64,000 nt of DNA from Gyromitra esculenta. Taxonomy: Eukaryota > Ascomycota > Pezizomycetes > Pezizales > Discinaceae. The notes beneath the pieces are model-generated. The model was not told where the DNA came from and did not search any database. It worked only from the letters and a program-made list of their open reading frames with translations. Within the stretch, counting starts at the first letter, position 1, and the number at the start of each line of letters is the position of its first letter. A program made the position numbers and the translations under genes. The stretch covers positions 62,001-126,000 of the forward strand of contig JBCAML010000021.1 in the NCBI GenBank assembly GCA_038503075.1, given 5' to 3'. This document shows positions 11,379-23,600 of this stretch, piece after piece.

Positions 11379-11629
11379 TACGGTGCTAGTTGTTTAATCA
11401 GGCGACAACGTCAATGCTACACCGCAGCAATAGGGCAACTTCATGTACATAATGAAGTTTTGAATACAAAAATAGGATAAGTACATGTAGGTAGAACTCT
11501 AGAAGACATGTTTTCCACCTATGTGTACCTCTAAACTCTGTTGTGGGTATGGAGAAATTTTCAACATTTCTGGCGCGTGGCATTGCTGTTATCGCCTCAC
11601 CAAACGGCTACTACTTACTGTACATGAAT
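11379..11629. mobile_element. MITE, family A (diverged copy)
   Basis: The left end GTGCTAGTTGTTTAATCAGG and right end CCTCACCAAACGGCTACTAC are diverged versions of the family A termini. Internal blocks (GGAGAAATTTTCAACATTTC, GGCGCGTGGCATTGCTGTTA) align with the complete copy at 5357-5589. TA occurs at both presumed edges. Differences between the copies include many transitions. Confidence 0.65.
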
Positions 11630-11845
11630 TAAATAGAAACTGTACTTTGTTTTCCGAGTGATATTTCATGATTCGATGTGCGCAGCATTACTTACTTGTA
11701 TGTATGCAAAATCCTGGGTATAACAAAGTAGCCTAGACTAGGCACTACCAAAACACTCAAGTGATTGCAAAAGAAGTAGACGAACAACTATTTTTCAATG
11801 TCTTAAAACATTAGACTTTGTTGACGGTCGATTTGAAACCACCTA

Positions 11846-11970
11846 TCCCATAGACTGTTAAAGCTGACCCCCCTGTCGAGGGAATCACTTTTATTGGGTA
11901 GATTTCAGTTGACTCCGAGTTGAGCCATAGTTATACAGGGGGGTCAGCATTTTTTAACAGTCTATGGGAT
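11846..11970. mobile_element. Short inverted-repeat element, family E (125 bp)
   Basis: TCCCATAGACTGTTAAA at the left is repeated in inverted form at the right (TTTAACAGTCTATGGGA). A second inner pair, GCTGACCCCCCTGT and ACAGGGGGGTCAGC, continues the arms. TA flanks both ends. The size and layout fit a MITE or a folded-back remnant; no coding content. Confidence 0.6.
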
Positions 11971-13147
11971 AGCTCGTTGCCTAAAGCCACTCCACTACTC
12001 ACCCAACTACAATACTCTACTACATCTACATCTTGGTCCAAAACAACCGCGAAAACACTCCACCAAGGGTGGAGGGACAACAGAACCTTAAGAGGTTGAA
12101 ATAAGAAGTGGCGTAGCAACCTAGATGCACTTGATCGATGGCGGGGACCAATTCCGCTAGAATTAGCGAAGAGAAGCAGGCGAAGCGGCGGACGGAAGGG
12201 AGGCCATCGCTACGCGTGCCATGCCGCTATTAATAAGCTAATAAGCTCTACTCTGACCCGCCACATCTTATTTAGACATCCTGGCGCTCCTCCTTCGGCT
12301 TGGGTTCGTGCGCAGTAGGCGAAGTGTAGTGTGAATATGTAGGTAGGTAGAGTAGGGTAGATGGCTCTTGATCGTGGGGTAGATATGTACGGGAAATTTC
12401 ACACGGATTACATATGGTTACACTTTGTCCGTGCGGGAGTGTGGAGAGAGGGTTCCACTACGGAAGAACAGTGCCGTTCCTAGGCGCGAAGATCGCTAAG
12501 GGTTTTGTCGCGATGGATGTGAGTTATGATAGGTCCTATTCCAACCAATGTGTTTGGTTTTTTTGTTCGGTATCCTTCGTGAAAGATGGGGTGTTTTGGG
12601 GGGGGTGTAATTACATGTAAGTTAGTTGTAATATATCAATTAGCCCAAGTCGGGACAAGACGAATGTACAGTAGCAGAAGTACCGTGGATTTAAGATACC
12701 AGGCCGAGTCGACGACAACCGAGATATGGAACTCCAAATAGCGATATGTATTATCACAAACACAAGACCTCTCAAAACTCCCAACAACAAACACTCGCTC
12801 CCACTAAACACAAAATAGAGCAAAGTCACACACGCTCGGGGAATCTCTCGATAAAGGTAGTGGAGTTTAAATGCTACAGAATCCGTCTGTCTGTCTGTCT
12901 GCAATAACTGTCTATGGCCGTTGCATGCAAAATCCCAAAGCAACCAAACTTCGCAAAGCAAAATTACATGTAACCACATAATACAAAAAAAACTCCCACC
13001 TTTTTTTTCTTTTTTTCCATTCCGCATAAAAAACTACCTCCCTACCTCCCCCCCGGGCGACACTACCGCCAAAAAAATATTACTATTAAATTTAAAAAGG
13101 GATATAAAATAAGTTATTTATTTTTTTCATCATAACACACCACCACC
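11971..13147. other. Intergenic between MITE E and the tyrosinase 3' end
   Basis: No supported gene. It contains a GTCTGTCTGTCTG microsatellite near 12884-12900, T/A homopolymer runs at 12985-13020 and AT-rich sequence up to 13130 that probably forms the tyrosinase 3' UTR. A minus-strand open frame at 12611-13027 has no family resemblance. Confidence 0.45.
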
Positions 13148-14549
13148 TCAATTCCTATCATCGCTACAATCATCATAATCGTAGCACAGCGGTCCCGATC
13201 CCGTCTTCTGACCCTGAATATCCATCAGGTTCTTGACCGTGATCTGGGGAGCTAGGGGTCCCAATTCGATAGGCCAGGCCAAGGTGACATTGGGGCCGGT
13301 GATGGGTCCGAGGAGGGTTGTGGGGCCAGAGATATCAGTGAGACGTGTCTTGAGGTTCTGGGATTGCCATTTCCAGTAGACGCGGTCGAGGTTTGCGTGG
13401 TGGAGGTAGAATACGGGTTCTAATGGTAATTATTAGCGAGTTTGCCCTCGCGGAGGAGGGGGGGGTTATGGTATATATTTACCTCCGGGGCTTGCATAGA
13501 GATCACCAGCCTAAGATTGGGTGTGGTTAGTTGGGGATTTCAGACACTGCGGACGAGGAACGACCTACTTCGCCACCGATGGAATAGTGTCCGCCGCCGT
13601 GAATCCCCACATTGATGAAGTTGGTCTCGCCCTCGACAATCTTGTCGAACCAGCCAAAGTCGATCTGCGAGAGCGCTCTATTGACCTTTGCGGTGTTTGA
13701 AAAGTTCTTGGCAATGACGGGACTGAAGCCTCTGGTCAGGCAGCGGTTGGTAGCGTTCAGAGAATCGCCGGGGCCGAGATGAAGTTGCATATCCTTGAAA
13801 GGGCCATCGGTGACACAGCCTCCACCCGTGGCGCCCGGGACAGCAAAGGGGCTGTCAACAGGCGGGATGGCAGCGCCATTTCCACCAAATCCGGTGTTGG
13901 GATCCCAAATTGGCGAGGCGAGGAAGTTGTCGGAATCCAAGGTCCAGTCCCAGTAACTATCGAAACTAATTCAGTGCCGCCCTTGGTCCGAGGAAGATGA
14001 ATTGTAGCTTACGGTTGAGCACCATCATAGCCACACTCTTCTCTGAGAGCCTTCTCGTATGTAGCAACATAGTATCTGTGCCATGCCAAGAAGTGTCCCT
14101 AGTGGATTGTCAGATTCTCAGAACACCCCCTTCCATGGCAATTACATGTAGGAGAAGCAGGCACTTACGACGAAATGGATATCGAATGTGCGCTGGATGT
14201 GGACTCCTTGGAAGTCGTCGAATCGATTGATAGCATTCGGAATTGTCGCCTTGGAAATCGCGGGTTTTGTCTGGAGACATTTAACCGCCTTGATATAATC
14301 CTGCTGGTCACTGCGCTTCAAGGTTCTCCTGCGCTTCGTCAGTAAACTGCTTTAAAATAAAAAATAAAAAATAAAAAAAACGAACGAACGAGCAAACAAG
14401 ATGTGTAAATACCATTCTTTGCGCACAATGGGGTTCCTACAAGCCCCACCACGGGATTGATCTGCAGCAACAGCGGGGGCAGAGTTCACGCCCCCGAGCA
14501 AAGAGGTGAGGTAGAGGGCAGAAACCACCAAGGAAGTGAGAGAACGCAT
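13148..14549 (-). CDS. Secreted short fungal tyrosinase
   Basis: Six exons on the minus strand: 14549-14413, 14328-14169, 14098-14013, 13956-13569, 13510-13483 (only 28 nt) and 13419-13148. They encode 356 aa with consistent phases. The protein starts with a signal peptide (MRSLTSLVVSALYLTSLLGG). The type-3 copper centre is complete: CuA histidines in GVHIQ, FDIHF and LAWHRYY; CuB histidines in GIHGGGHY and FYLHHANLDR. PYWDW and a GD..ASPG motif also fit. Known of the family: oxidation of phenols to quinones, outside the cell. There is no long C-terminal latency domain, as in the short secreted class. The start is the ATG that gives the signal peptide; an upstream in-frame ATG would add 26 unlikely residues. 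Confidence 0.9.
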
Positions 14550-14670
14550 GATGACTGCTATACACAGGGCTTGCGAGGAGGGTTTTGCTGGAGGGATTGG
14601 ATCTGTTGAAGAATTGAGAGTAGACAAACACCTGCGCCGAGTCCAGTGAAGACGGGGTAGCCATTGACGG

Positions 14671-14679
14671 TTTTATATC
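14671..14679 (-). promoter_or_regulatory. TATA-like element of the tyrosinase gene
   Basis: GGATATAAAA on the minus strand, about 120 bases upstream of the tyrosinase start codon. It is the only strong TATA match in that interval. Confidence 0.45.
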
Positions 14680-14689
14680 CCACGTCAAT

Positions 14690-16257
14690 CGATAGACGGG
14701 ACGGCGGGCTCTGGTGGCCAGGATTTGCGCAGCGCGCACAGTCCCTGGCGAGTTGCAAACTCTTCGCGGGAACCCTGCAGCGCGCACTCCAGTCTCCACA
14801 GTCTCCACATGGCGTTGGGGGACATGAGATGGGGACCCTGGCTGCACTCGACTCGTGCCGGCATCGGGCTGGAGAACTGCATCCCGGCTTCTCGGCACCG
14901 CAGGCTGCGATGTCTAGGGCTTGCTTGCTCCCGAAGCGAACACGAGCGCCTCACGCGACTAGAGTAACCGCGGGATCGCAGTCCGTACGACGGCCAGGCT
15001 CACCGACACGGTTGCCATCCAGCGCTGCTTCCCACCTGAAGCGCCATCCATCTGGCCACCGTCTGTCCAGGCCTGGAGCAGACAGCGCGAATTGCGGCAT
15101 ATTAATCACCGGCGAAGCGAGCTGTAGACAGGCGGATCGAGAGATACGTGCTCTGGCGCATGGCATGATGGATACATGAATGCGTATTTGCAGTCCTCCG
15201 TGGATCTCTGGTATTTCGGAAGCTGGACGCCCCGGCAAACACGCCCCAAGTACACATCTCTACATAGACAGACGGCGGTGGGGCATTGTAAAGCATTACG
15301 CTACCCTTGACCCAGAAGTGAACGCATAAAGAACCCCCGCCGCCAAAAGCCACATGTGGGCCAGGGCCCAAATATTTAATAAAATAAAATAAAGCAAGGC
15401 AACCAAGCGGTAGCAATCAATAGCTCATATCGCCGAGCGTGCAGTCCAGAGCTGCCGCCATGACAGGCTTTCGTGGCTTGCGCCACCAAGTGCAGGCCTT
15501 CTAGAATATACCCGGGCAGTTCTTCCAGCGGAGGGGGTGGGGGACACTGACACTGCCTGCAGCCAGCTATCCGCCTGGCCAAACAGTCCAGCAGCCTCAC
15601 AGCCACAGGCGATGCTGTTGACAGGCCAGTAGAGTACATACTCTGCCTGCTACTGGCACTGGGCATCCTGTGGAGCTCAGTGACAGAGACGACGGATCCC
15701 GTAATCTACAAACATCTACGGTTACAGATCAGCTGTGTCTTGCGATGGTGCTGCAGAGGCCTGTCTTGCTTTTTTCTCTCACCCCTTGGGATTTGGTGCG
15801 GTGTACCGCGTACAACACAGGACGGCAACGTGTTTTATGCAGGCTGCAGACGTGCCGATAACCCCTTTCCACCTATAGCTATAGCCAGGGCTTGAAAGCC
15901 CCCATCTGTTATATCCCAGCCTGCTCGATGGTTCACGATGGCCACAAAGTAAATTACCTAGGGAGATAGGCAGCCGACCGTGACTGGCTAGTTCAATGAT
16001 ACCTAGCAGCCGGGGGTGTTCTTCCTCCCGACCAAGGTCTCCCTAATACAATTATAAATTCGTAGAGATGGCATGGCATCGCTTTACATATGTCAATACA
16101 TACCTCATATTTAGCAGTGAGAGAGAGAAGAATGAAAAAAATAATATACAACGCACGTACAAATGCTCACATGTTTAATAAACAAACAAAGGAAAAGAAA
16201 AAAAAAGAGAGAGAGATAAGAGGGCCCCTCCCCTCCCCTCCCCTCCCCTCCCCCTTG
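14690..16257. other. GC-rich intergenic island between two minus-strand genes
   Basis: The 14.69-15.25 kb part is markedly GC-rich for this window, so open frames run in most reading frames at once (up to 171 codons), none with family resemblance. From 15.9 kb it becomes AT-rich. A CCCCT pentamer repeat lies at 16221-16253, just past the 3' end of the SAT4-type gene. No gene is supported. Confidence 0.4.
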
Positions 16258-18018
16258 CTAGTGACCAAATTTGAACTGCCTCACACTCTCTTCATCCGAG
16301 CGCCCATCTCCTAGAACCTCTACTCTCACATCAGTCGTTCTGATTATCCCAGTCTTTGTGACGATATTTTCCTCACTCTCGTTCATATCTCTCCCACTGA
16401 CATTCGTTGTAATTTCGGCATCTCTACCCGTCCCATTGAACGACTGTAGGGGTATCCGGTTCCTCGTGTGTTGCTGCGATCCCCCATGACCGTAGCTGCG
16501 AGCATAGCCAGACTTCCCAACCGTTGATCCGCCGACTAGAGACTTCACGAGAGGCCGCAGTGACGGAGCGGAGGCGGAGATGATTGCGACGTTAAGCTCA
16601 ACCTAAACAGTAGCAGATCAGCATGTCGGTTCGTAGTCTAAATAAAAGGCTACTAGAACACCTCACCTGCGACCAGATGAGGATATAGATCCCGTCATCT
16701 ACGAGCACATCATCGTCAGTACGTTGAAACGAAAAAAGAAAAAAAGAAGTTCCAAAAGGGGTGGAGGGGGGGGGTTCCTACAAGGAATATCCGACGAGTG
16801 TTGGAAAATATAAAGCGCGTTAATCCTCACAATGGATGCGATCACCGCAACCCCACCAATGGAAAACACAAGGATAAGCGCAACTGTTTCACTTTGTTAG
16901 AAAAAAAAAAAAGCCCAATTAAACCATACATATATATATATATATAGCAACAAGGGTAGTAGCAGCAGAACACCGCCATACTTTTCTTACGCCTGTTTAC
17001 CTGAAGCTTCATCAGCGACGGCAGAGGCAGCAGCAGAATCACAATATCGGAGAAGATATTGAAACCTGCTTGAGCATAGTACACCGGCACGAGATTGTTG
17101 CATCCGGCCGGGAATGTCGGTGACCAAGCCAAGCTTGGTTTCTTCGGGCATTCGAAGGCCTGTTTGAATCAAGCAATATCAGCAGACTTAGTACGACTAC
17201 ACGGCGCAGATGTATCCTAGCCCAGGTGATCTTACGTTAACGAATATCATTGCCACTGTATACGCGCTGACAACCGTCGCGGTTATCTTGATAGCTGTAT
17301 GGTATCCTTGCGCTGGCGAGAGTCGTCGGTAAAACGCAAGAATACTGATTTTGACGAAGAACAGGGCGATGAGGTACAGAATCTGGTAGATGTACCAGAC
17401 TTTTAAAGTACCGATGAAAAGGTCGCTTGTAAAGCCCTGGATTTTCACCAATTAGATTCGAGCACTACTCGTGGGGGGAAGCTTGGAGAATTACCAAGTC
17501 TGCCATATGGGTTCTATTGTCTTTTGTTAGTCTACGTTTTTTCTAAATCGAGTGAAGGTTCAAATATTACTCACCCAGATCCATACTTGACTTGAAAGAC
17601 GTTTATTACAGCTGTCGCGACGAACGACGGTTAGAAATGATATATATATATATATAAACCATATTTTGTATTTTTACTGACCTATTCCCCATACATTACA
17701 CTTTTCAAATAATTAGTTTATCCATATTTCCAAAAAAAAAAAAAAAGCGCGACTCGAGCGAATGGGAAAAACCATACCAACGCTACCATCATAACCCAAT
17801 CATCTGGGCCCAGGTTCCGTACAATAAAGTGTCGACAATAGAACCTTTAATTTTTTTTGCAAAAACATCCACTCAGCTTCCAGCTCCAATAGGCAGGGTT
17901 GCGTGACCATTCTTCCTTCCTTCCTCCGCCAGCCATTCTCTCACCTTAATACCACAAATATTGTCGAAAGCACCAGCAGTGGAAACTCCACGGCAAATAG
18001 CAGCGGACCGAGAGTCAT
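16258..18018 (-). CDS. SAT4/PTH11-type fungal rhodopsin-like membrane protein (1)
   Basis: Ten exons on the minus strand: 18018-17945, 17844-17778, 17700-17682, 17611-17575, 17513-17495, 17436-17236, 17159-16982, 16883-16782, 16698-16667, 16602-16258. They encode 357 aa in phase; two exons are only 19 nt. The joined protein follows the family order: TM1 then RFYCRHFIVRNLGPDDWVMM, QVKYGSGTHMADL, VWYIYQILYLIALFFVKISI, YRRLSP, AGFNIFSDIVILLLPLP, RRKKIALILVFSIGG, IYILIWSQVELNVAII and SLRPL, then a polar cytosolic tail. The DDW and LPLP signatures are both present. Known of the family: seven-TM proteins of the fungal rhodopsin-like (SAT4) domain, some acting as putative receptors. Ligand and pathway are unknown. 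There is no CFEM domain at the N-terminus. Confidence 0.87.
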
Positions 18019-20600
18019 TATGCGCTGCTGAATTCCTACTCCAACATAAACCAGTTAGCGATCGATGGGATGGATGGATGGGTGGATGGATGAGCTATAT
18101 TTTATTTTATTTTATTTTTTCCCCATGCGATTCAAGATCTAGACCTACCTTGCTATTGGTTACTGTGAGCTCCGCCTTCCCGCCCAAAAAAAAAAGAGCA
18201 GGGCAAACAGCTGCCCGGGAATCGCAAGCCTATAACGTAGTCCAGAGCGAGCAAGAAAGATACAGCCTTGGCGAAGACCAAGAGAGAGAGCGAGAGAGAG
18301 CGAGAGATGGGGAAGGTGAGAGAGCTACGAGAATATAACCCAGTCAGTCGTATATATAAAGCTAGAAGAAAGAGTTGAGAAAGAAAAAGAAAGATGTACA
18401 AAATAATTCCTCCCGGCGATTCCCAGGGCGTTTCGAAGATCTTATGGGGAAAGCTGATAGTTCTCGTCGCAGATCTCCTAGCGAGCTTTAAATTTTACCG
18501 TTTTTTAATTGTTTTTTAAACTACCCTTTCCCTCTTCCCACTTTCTGCTCCTGTCGCCATCAGCATTCATCGCTGCCGGGTTCGGCGCTCGGACTATGTA
18601 CTGTTCTCATACAGGTAAATCTATTATCTGACATAAATGTCTCAAACGAGGCCTAGCGGTGCGCAGAAATGAGGAAAAGTATTCGAACATGGAGCAGGGC
18701 CGGATTCCCACAAACCACACGAGGATCGGGTCCCTGTCCGTTCGACTACTTGTCCGTGTGCCCAGGAATATGGCGTATTGGCAAAATACATGTTCCACCC
18801 ATATGTAGAGCGGTATTTGAGGTTTATTCTGGTCTAGACGGGGGGGGGGAGTGTCCAATAGAGTACTATGCATAACGTTATCGGAAATCCACTACGGTGG
18901 GAGAGTATGTAGTGCAATATACTCTTCGCTGCCCCCCTTTTCAGCCAAACCCACCGCACTGTTGAGTGCCAAGATGCAGAACCCAGGGATCACAGATGAT
19001 ACACTTCGCCAGTCGTTGCATGAACGCTGCACCTGGAGAAAAGCACTGGGGTGCGCGATGGCCCGGATCTGTAAACAGCATGCAGAAAGAACCAACTGAT
19101 ATGTTGATGTCCTCTTACTCGTTTGTGAGAATCGGCTGGCTAATCGATACTGATCGCATGGGGTACCGTGACCCCCTAAATCGAGAAACCTTCCACAGCA
19201 GACCAGCCCGAATAGCTTCGTCTTTTTACTCCTAAAGAGATGTATCCCAGCCATCCGGAACTTTCAGACCCTGCAAACCGGTGGAGTTACCTTAATAGTT
19301 CCATGGGCCATCCCAGCTCGATATGCAGGAAGCGACCTTAACCGTGTTTCGGGTTAGCATGCCCCTCAAACTACCGAAACAAAACGAACAGAAAAACGTT
19401 GTTGCCCGATGGGATGGGGAAACAGAGTGGGGATCTCCGTGGGAAAGCATCTCGACAGAAGTGTGCTTCGAAATTGGGCCATCGAAAAGATGGCGATGTC
19501 TACACTGTGACTAGCTGTGGAACGATTAAGGCTAAACCGTTACTCTCAGGAGTAATTCCAAGGCATTCCCTAGAGAGACCTCGCTTAGAACGCATACGGG
19601 ACGTTCCATTTGAGTTCCAGAGAACCATTACTGTCCAGCTGAGTAATTGCTAAACACCAAATAATCTTAGTCCCGTTCCCAACGCAGATATTCTGGTTGC
19701 AAGGCTGTACGGAGCGATAGAGTACGCACCTGCCTAGGCCTACATGCTCGTCTCTCTCCACTGGAGCAAACCGATTCCCGCCCTACCTGATTTGTATATG
19801 GTTCGGTTTGCTACCTGTATATAGTTTTGCGGGGAACGTTCCATCCAGCAGAGGCAATACCAGAGTTGGGGCAGCTCCCCAAGACAGCAACATCTCGGGC
19901 GGGACTACGTACACCCACTCTATCTAGCAATCAGGCAGGCAAGTTATGATTGGCCCCCTTTGTGGTCTCAGCGCCTACAGTTACTACCGAGAGTCCAACT
20001 TATCGACAAAAAGTCTCTCGCAAAATCACACTGTCCGTCCCCCAGCCGGCTCTTCCTGTTTTTTCTTCTCTCCGACCACATGTCTCCCAGCACAAAGTGT
20101 GATATCCGGTGCATCCAGATACCTACTCGGAACTGCCGGGAAACAATTCAAGGCCTTGCAAGAAGAGCCGATAGACCGAAACAACAATAAAGAAATCTCC
20201 CACAAGAAACATACCACAAGCCAGGTGTTGCTTTACAACCCCAATTTCCAGCCTGCGTGATGACGTATTTCCCTAGCTCCATCGCAGAAGACGGACACAC
20301 TGGTCGAGTGACGATCTGTGAGGGATCGTTCGGTGATCTCGATCAGCAGAGGAGCGCAGGGCGCAGGGCGCATAGGTCGGTATTTCCACTCCTGTTTTAC
20401 CCACTTGGACCCCACGGGGATGATACTATTGTCGCTAGTCTTGCCACGTGCCGATGGTATTTTCGTCAGGGTTCAGAGTACTGGTACAGTGGTACTTGGA
20501 CAGGGATGCGATGCTATTGGTCCACCTACAGTTACTACTACGGTATTTGGCTATTAATTACTAGGTAGGTAGCCCGTAACCATGCAACCAGCCTTCGTAA
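18019..20600. other. Intergenic with simple repeats
   Basis: GATG-type repeat at 18064-18092, ATTTT repeat at 18098-18120 and a GA-rich tract at 18278-18330 lie just upstream of the SAT4-type gene and may be part of its promoter. The rest (to 20.6 kb) has overlapping short frames on both strands and nothing recognisable. Confidence 0.45.
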
Positions 20601-23600
20601 AGGTGTTCTCTACTAGATCTCGCTTGCACTTGGTATGTTGCGCCTACATCTAGTATTGGTTTGTAGTATTGATCTGATAGTCTGGGTCTTAGTTGAGACT
20701 TACTATTCCAGAGATTGTGCCAACACCAAATTAAGCTATAAGGGCCGTGCGAAACCCCAGACTCGAAATCCAACTCTGAGACACTTTCCACGTTACATTT
20801 TCCGGGATATTCCTAAGCGGAGAGACACGGCTTTTCCATCCGAACTCTGAGACCTCGCCACCGAGGTAAATACGTAGCTCTCTCTCAATCAATGGCTAAA
20901 CATCCACCCTTATTCTTGCTAGTGGGCAGAGCAGAGCACCTTGTTGAAGCTGCAGAAACATTTCGGATACACTTTTCTGAAACAAATTTCTAGGTAGTCC
21001 CGATCGCTTCAGATGCCCTTGTTGTCTGGGATAAAATGGTGTCCCTGGTAGGGTAGGAGAGGCTTTGGGGTTGGAGTTGGGCGTACGTAGTACACAACGT
21101 AAAATAAATTGGTTTAATTGCAATTGAATGGTTAAAAAAAAAAACAACAACGAATATTATTTATTTATAAGTTTTACAGTTGTGCCTGTTCGGAAGCGGC
21201 GGGCGGATACTTTATCTCCGTCGGCACTTCACGTGGTACGGATCAAAAAGACCGGGGGGGTTATCTTTTTCTCGGGTGACTTTTTTCTTCTTCGCTACCT
21301 GCAAATTAATATAAAGACGTCGACAGGATATAGGATCAACGCGTAAGTGGCGAAGGGATGAGGTTCTTGGAAGGAATCCATCATCAGAAGTGAGATTCTA
21401 AACACCTTCTTAATTTTTGCGTAGTTTCCAAAGTTTCAATCCCGAACCGTAACTTGGGGGGAGTCGTTTGGAAGCCGAGAAATCTCTGGATCAACCCCGA
21501 ACCGTAAATGGTCGTATCTGTGGGGTCGGTTTTTGGTTTTGTTTTTTTCGCGTGTGGAACCTTGGGTACGCTGACTCTGGTTCCTAAAAAACACCCCCGA
21601 AGGTCTCGAATCACTTCGCAAGCAGGCTGCTACCGTTAGAGTAAAGCGGTCGCACAAATTTTAAGCCACAATAAAATACGATGCTCCCTATTGGTCTGAG
21701 TACTGTTGGGTATTTATTGGAACCCATTTTAATAGGACGAGATACCGTTACATTCGGCGGGTAAGCCCGTGGGAACAAGCCAATTGGAATCTCAGGGTTG
21801 GGGTTACTGTCAGCACTTTCCTGTTTCAACGGAGTCGATGCTATCTGATTGGCTCCCTCCGCCGCCCTCTCTTCCACCACTTTACTTTAAGCCCATGGGC
21901 TTACCCGCCAAATACAACGGTAGTGCGCAGTTAATCGGTTGGGTACCTTTCTACCCGAAGATGGAAAGTTTCGGCAGATTCCCGAGCTCCAAGCCTTTTC
22001 TCGAGGATCGAGGATATCGCCTACAGAGAAGTGTAAATGCTTTTTGTTTTTGTTTTTGTTTTTGCCCTTGAAAGAAGAAATCAAGAATCACCAAACCAGG
22101 TAACCCGTTTACTACCAAAATAACTTAGGCCGCCCTCGCCAGTCATAACCCTGTTTGAGCCTCATGCGCTTAGGAATTCCCTCAGGAGGCTTCGGTGGTA
22201 GAGATAGCATCCCATGCGGATCAGATCGAGATGCAAAGCTTGCTTTGCTACTACCCGAGCCGTTGCGTTGGTTCTATCGCGGGAAGTAATAAAATGTACG
22301 TAGGAGAAAGGGGAAACGAGGAGCGTAAAAGAACCCAACACTTAGTACCCTGGGAGGATCAGAAAGTTTGGAAGCTCACTAGATAGCGTACGAGACACTA
22401 GAAAATTCCAATTACAACCGTCCAAGACAAGTCATACTGTTTATTTCCCACGACATATAGGGGGGAGGTTAGAAACCCCCATCGTTCGTTATCCTTGACT
22501 GCATTTAGAAGCGGGACGGCCACCTGCAATGGACGTTATATAATCGATTCTTCAACCGTGCCTCCATCAACACGTAGCCCGCATGCCAAAACACAACATC
22601 CCACATCTGTCAACCAAGTTTATGGTGTGATTTTTTATTTTTTTTGGCAGAGGTGGAGATTGCTTTGTGGACTTCGTTCCCACAAGTCCCCCCAACTCAT
22701 GGACCATGCTGATGGTAATTAATGAGGCTCATATAGCAGTCTCCTGATTAAACTCTGCCGTGTCTAAAGCTTAGATTGACAGCGTTCTGAGAAATGCTTA
22801 TGCGGTTGGAAAATGTTGTAGTACGGGCTGCTCCGCTATCAAAGATGAAAATAGTACTTTCGTCACGTCATGCTTGTTTCACTCGCGGCCATTCGAGGCC
22901 GTGGCTCTTTCGTCTTGGATTGCTCAACCGGGCAAGGGGAACCGCGCCGCTAGTTGATAGAGAGGCGCACATATGGGGCAGTGCAGCGCCCCTTCTTGTT
23001 TCATCAAGTTATTTATGTGGCTCGTTATTTATGTGGCTTATGCTGGTAATACTCTACCAACTGCGAACAAGATAGTAATCAATCTAATAAATGCTTGTAT
23101 AGTCTAAGGGCCTATCATGAAGCGGTGCGGAAAGTTAATATCAGCTAATACCCTCGAACCCGGAAAGAAACCGAAAGACACCCTACTTCCGTGATCCGAG
23201 AATCTACTCCACAGCATGTAGACAGGGACACTCGTATAGGGTTGGGGTAATGCTTGGGGATTAAGATTACAAGTTATCTTCTCAAGTACTATTAATCTAA
23301 TAGCCTGTACGTAACAGCACCGGGCAAGGCCAGTTATTTTACACAATAAACCCAAGCAGATTTTATAAAACCACTCCTTTCCGCATTCACTCTTGAAAAC
23401 ACAAGTTATCAACGACGATTCCTAAGGAAGCTAGATAGTGGGTTAAAACCATCCAAACAGCCCACATAGCGGCAGCCCCCGAGCCCAACTCGTGAACACA
23501 GCGATTCCAGGAAACACCATGGAATATTAAATATTTAAGGGTGATCAAACGCAGTTTCATCCCCATAACCATTTTTCTCACACACCTCCAAGCTCACTGG

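Noticed and set aside
14664..15179. 171-codon plus-strand open frame
   Set aside because: Lies in a GC-rich island where frames are open in most directions; no domain, signal peptide or splice partners.
21600..21660. Minus-strand tRNA-like sequence
   Set aside because: CTCTAACGGTAGCAG and GATTCGAGAC resemble promoter boxes but stems do not form; too weak to call.
22185..22250. tRNA-like sequence (GCTTCGGTGGTAGAGA with a GATCGAGAT box)
   Set aside because: A/B-box-like words are present but no acceptor or T stem pairs; at most a tRNA-derived SINE remnant.
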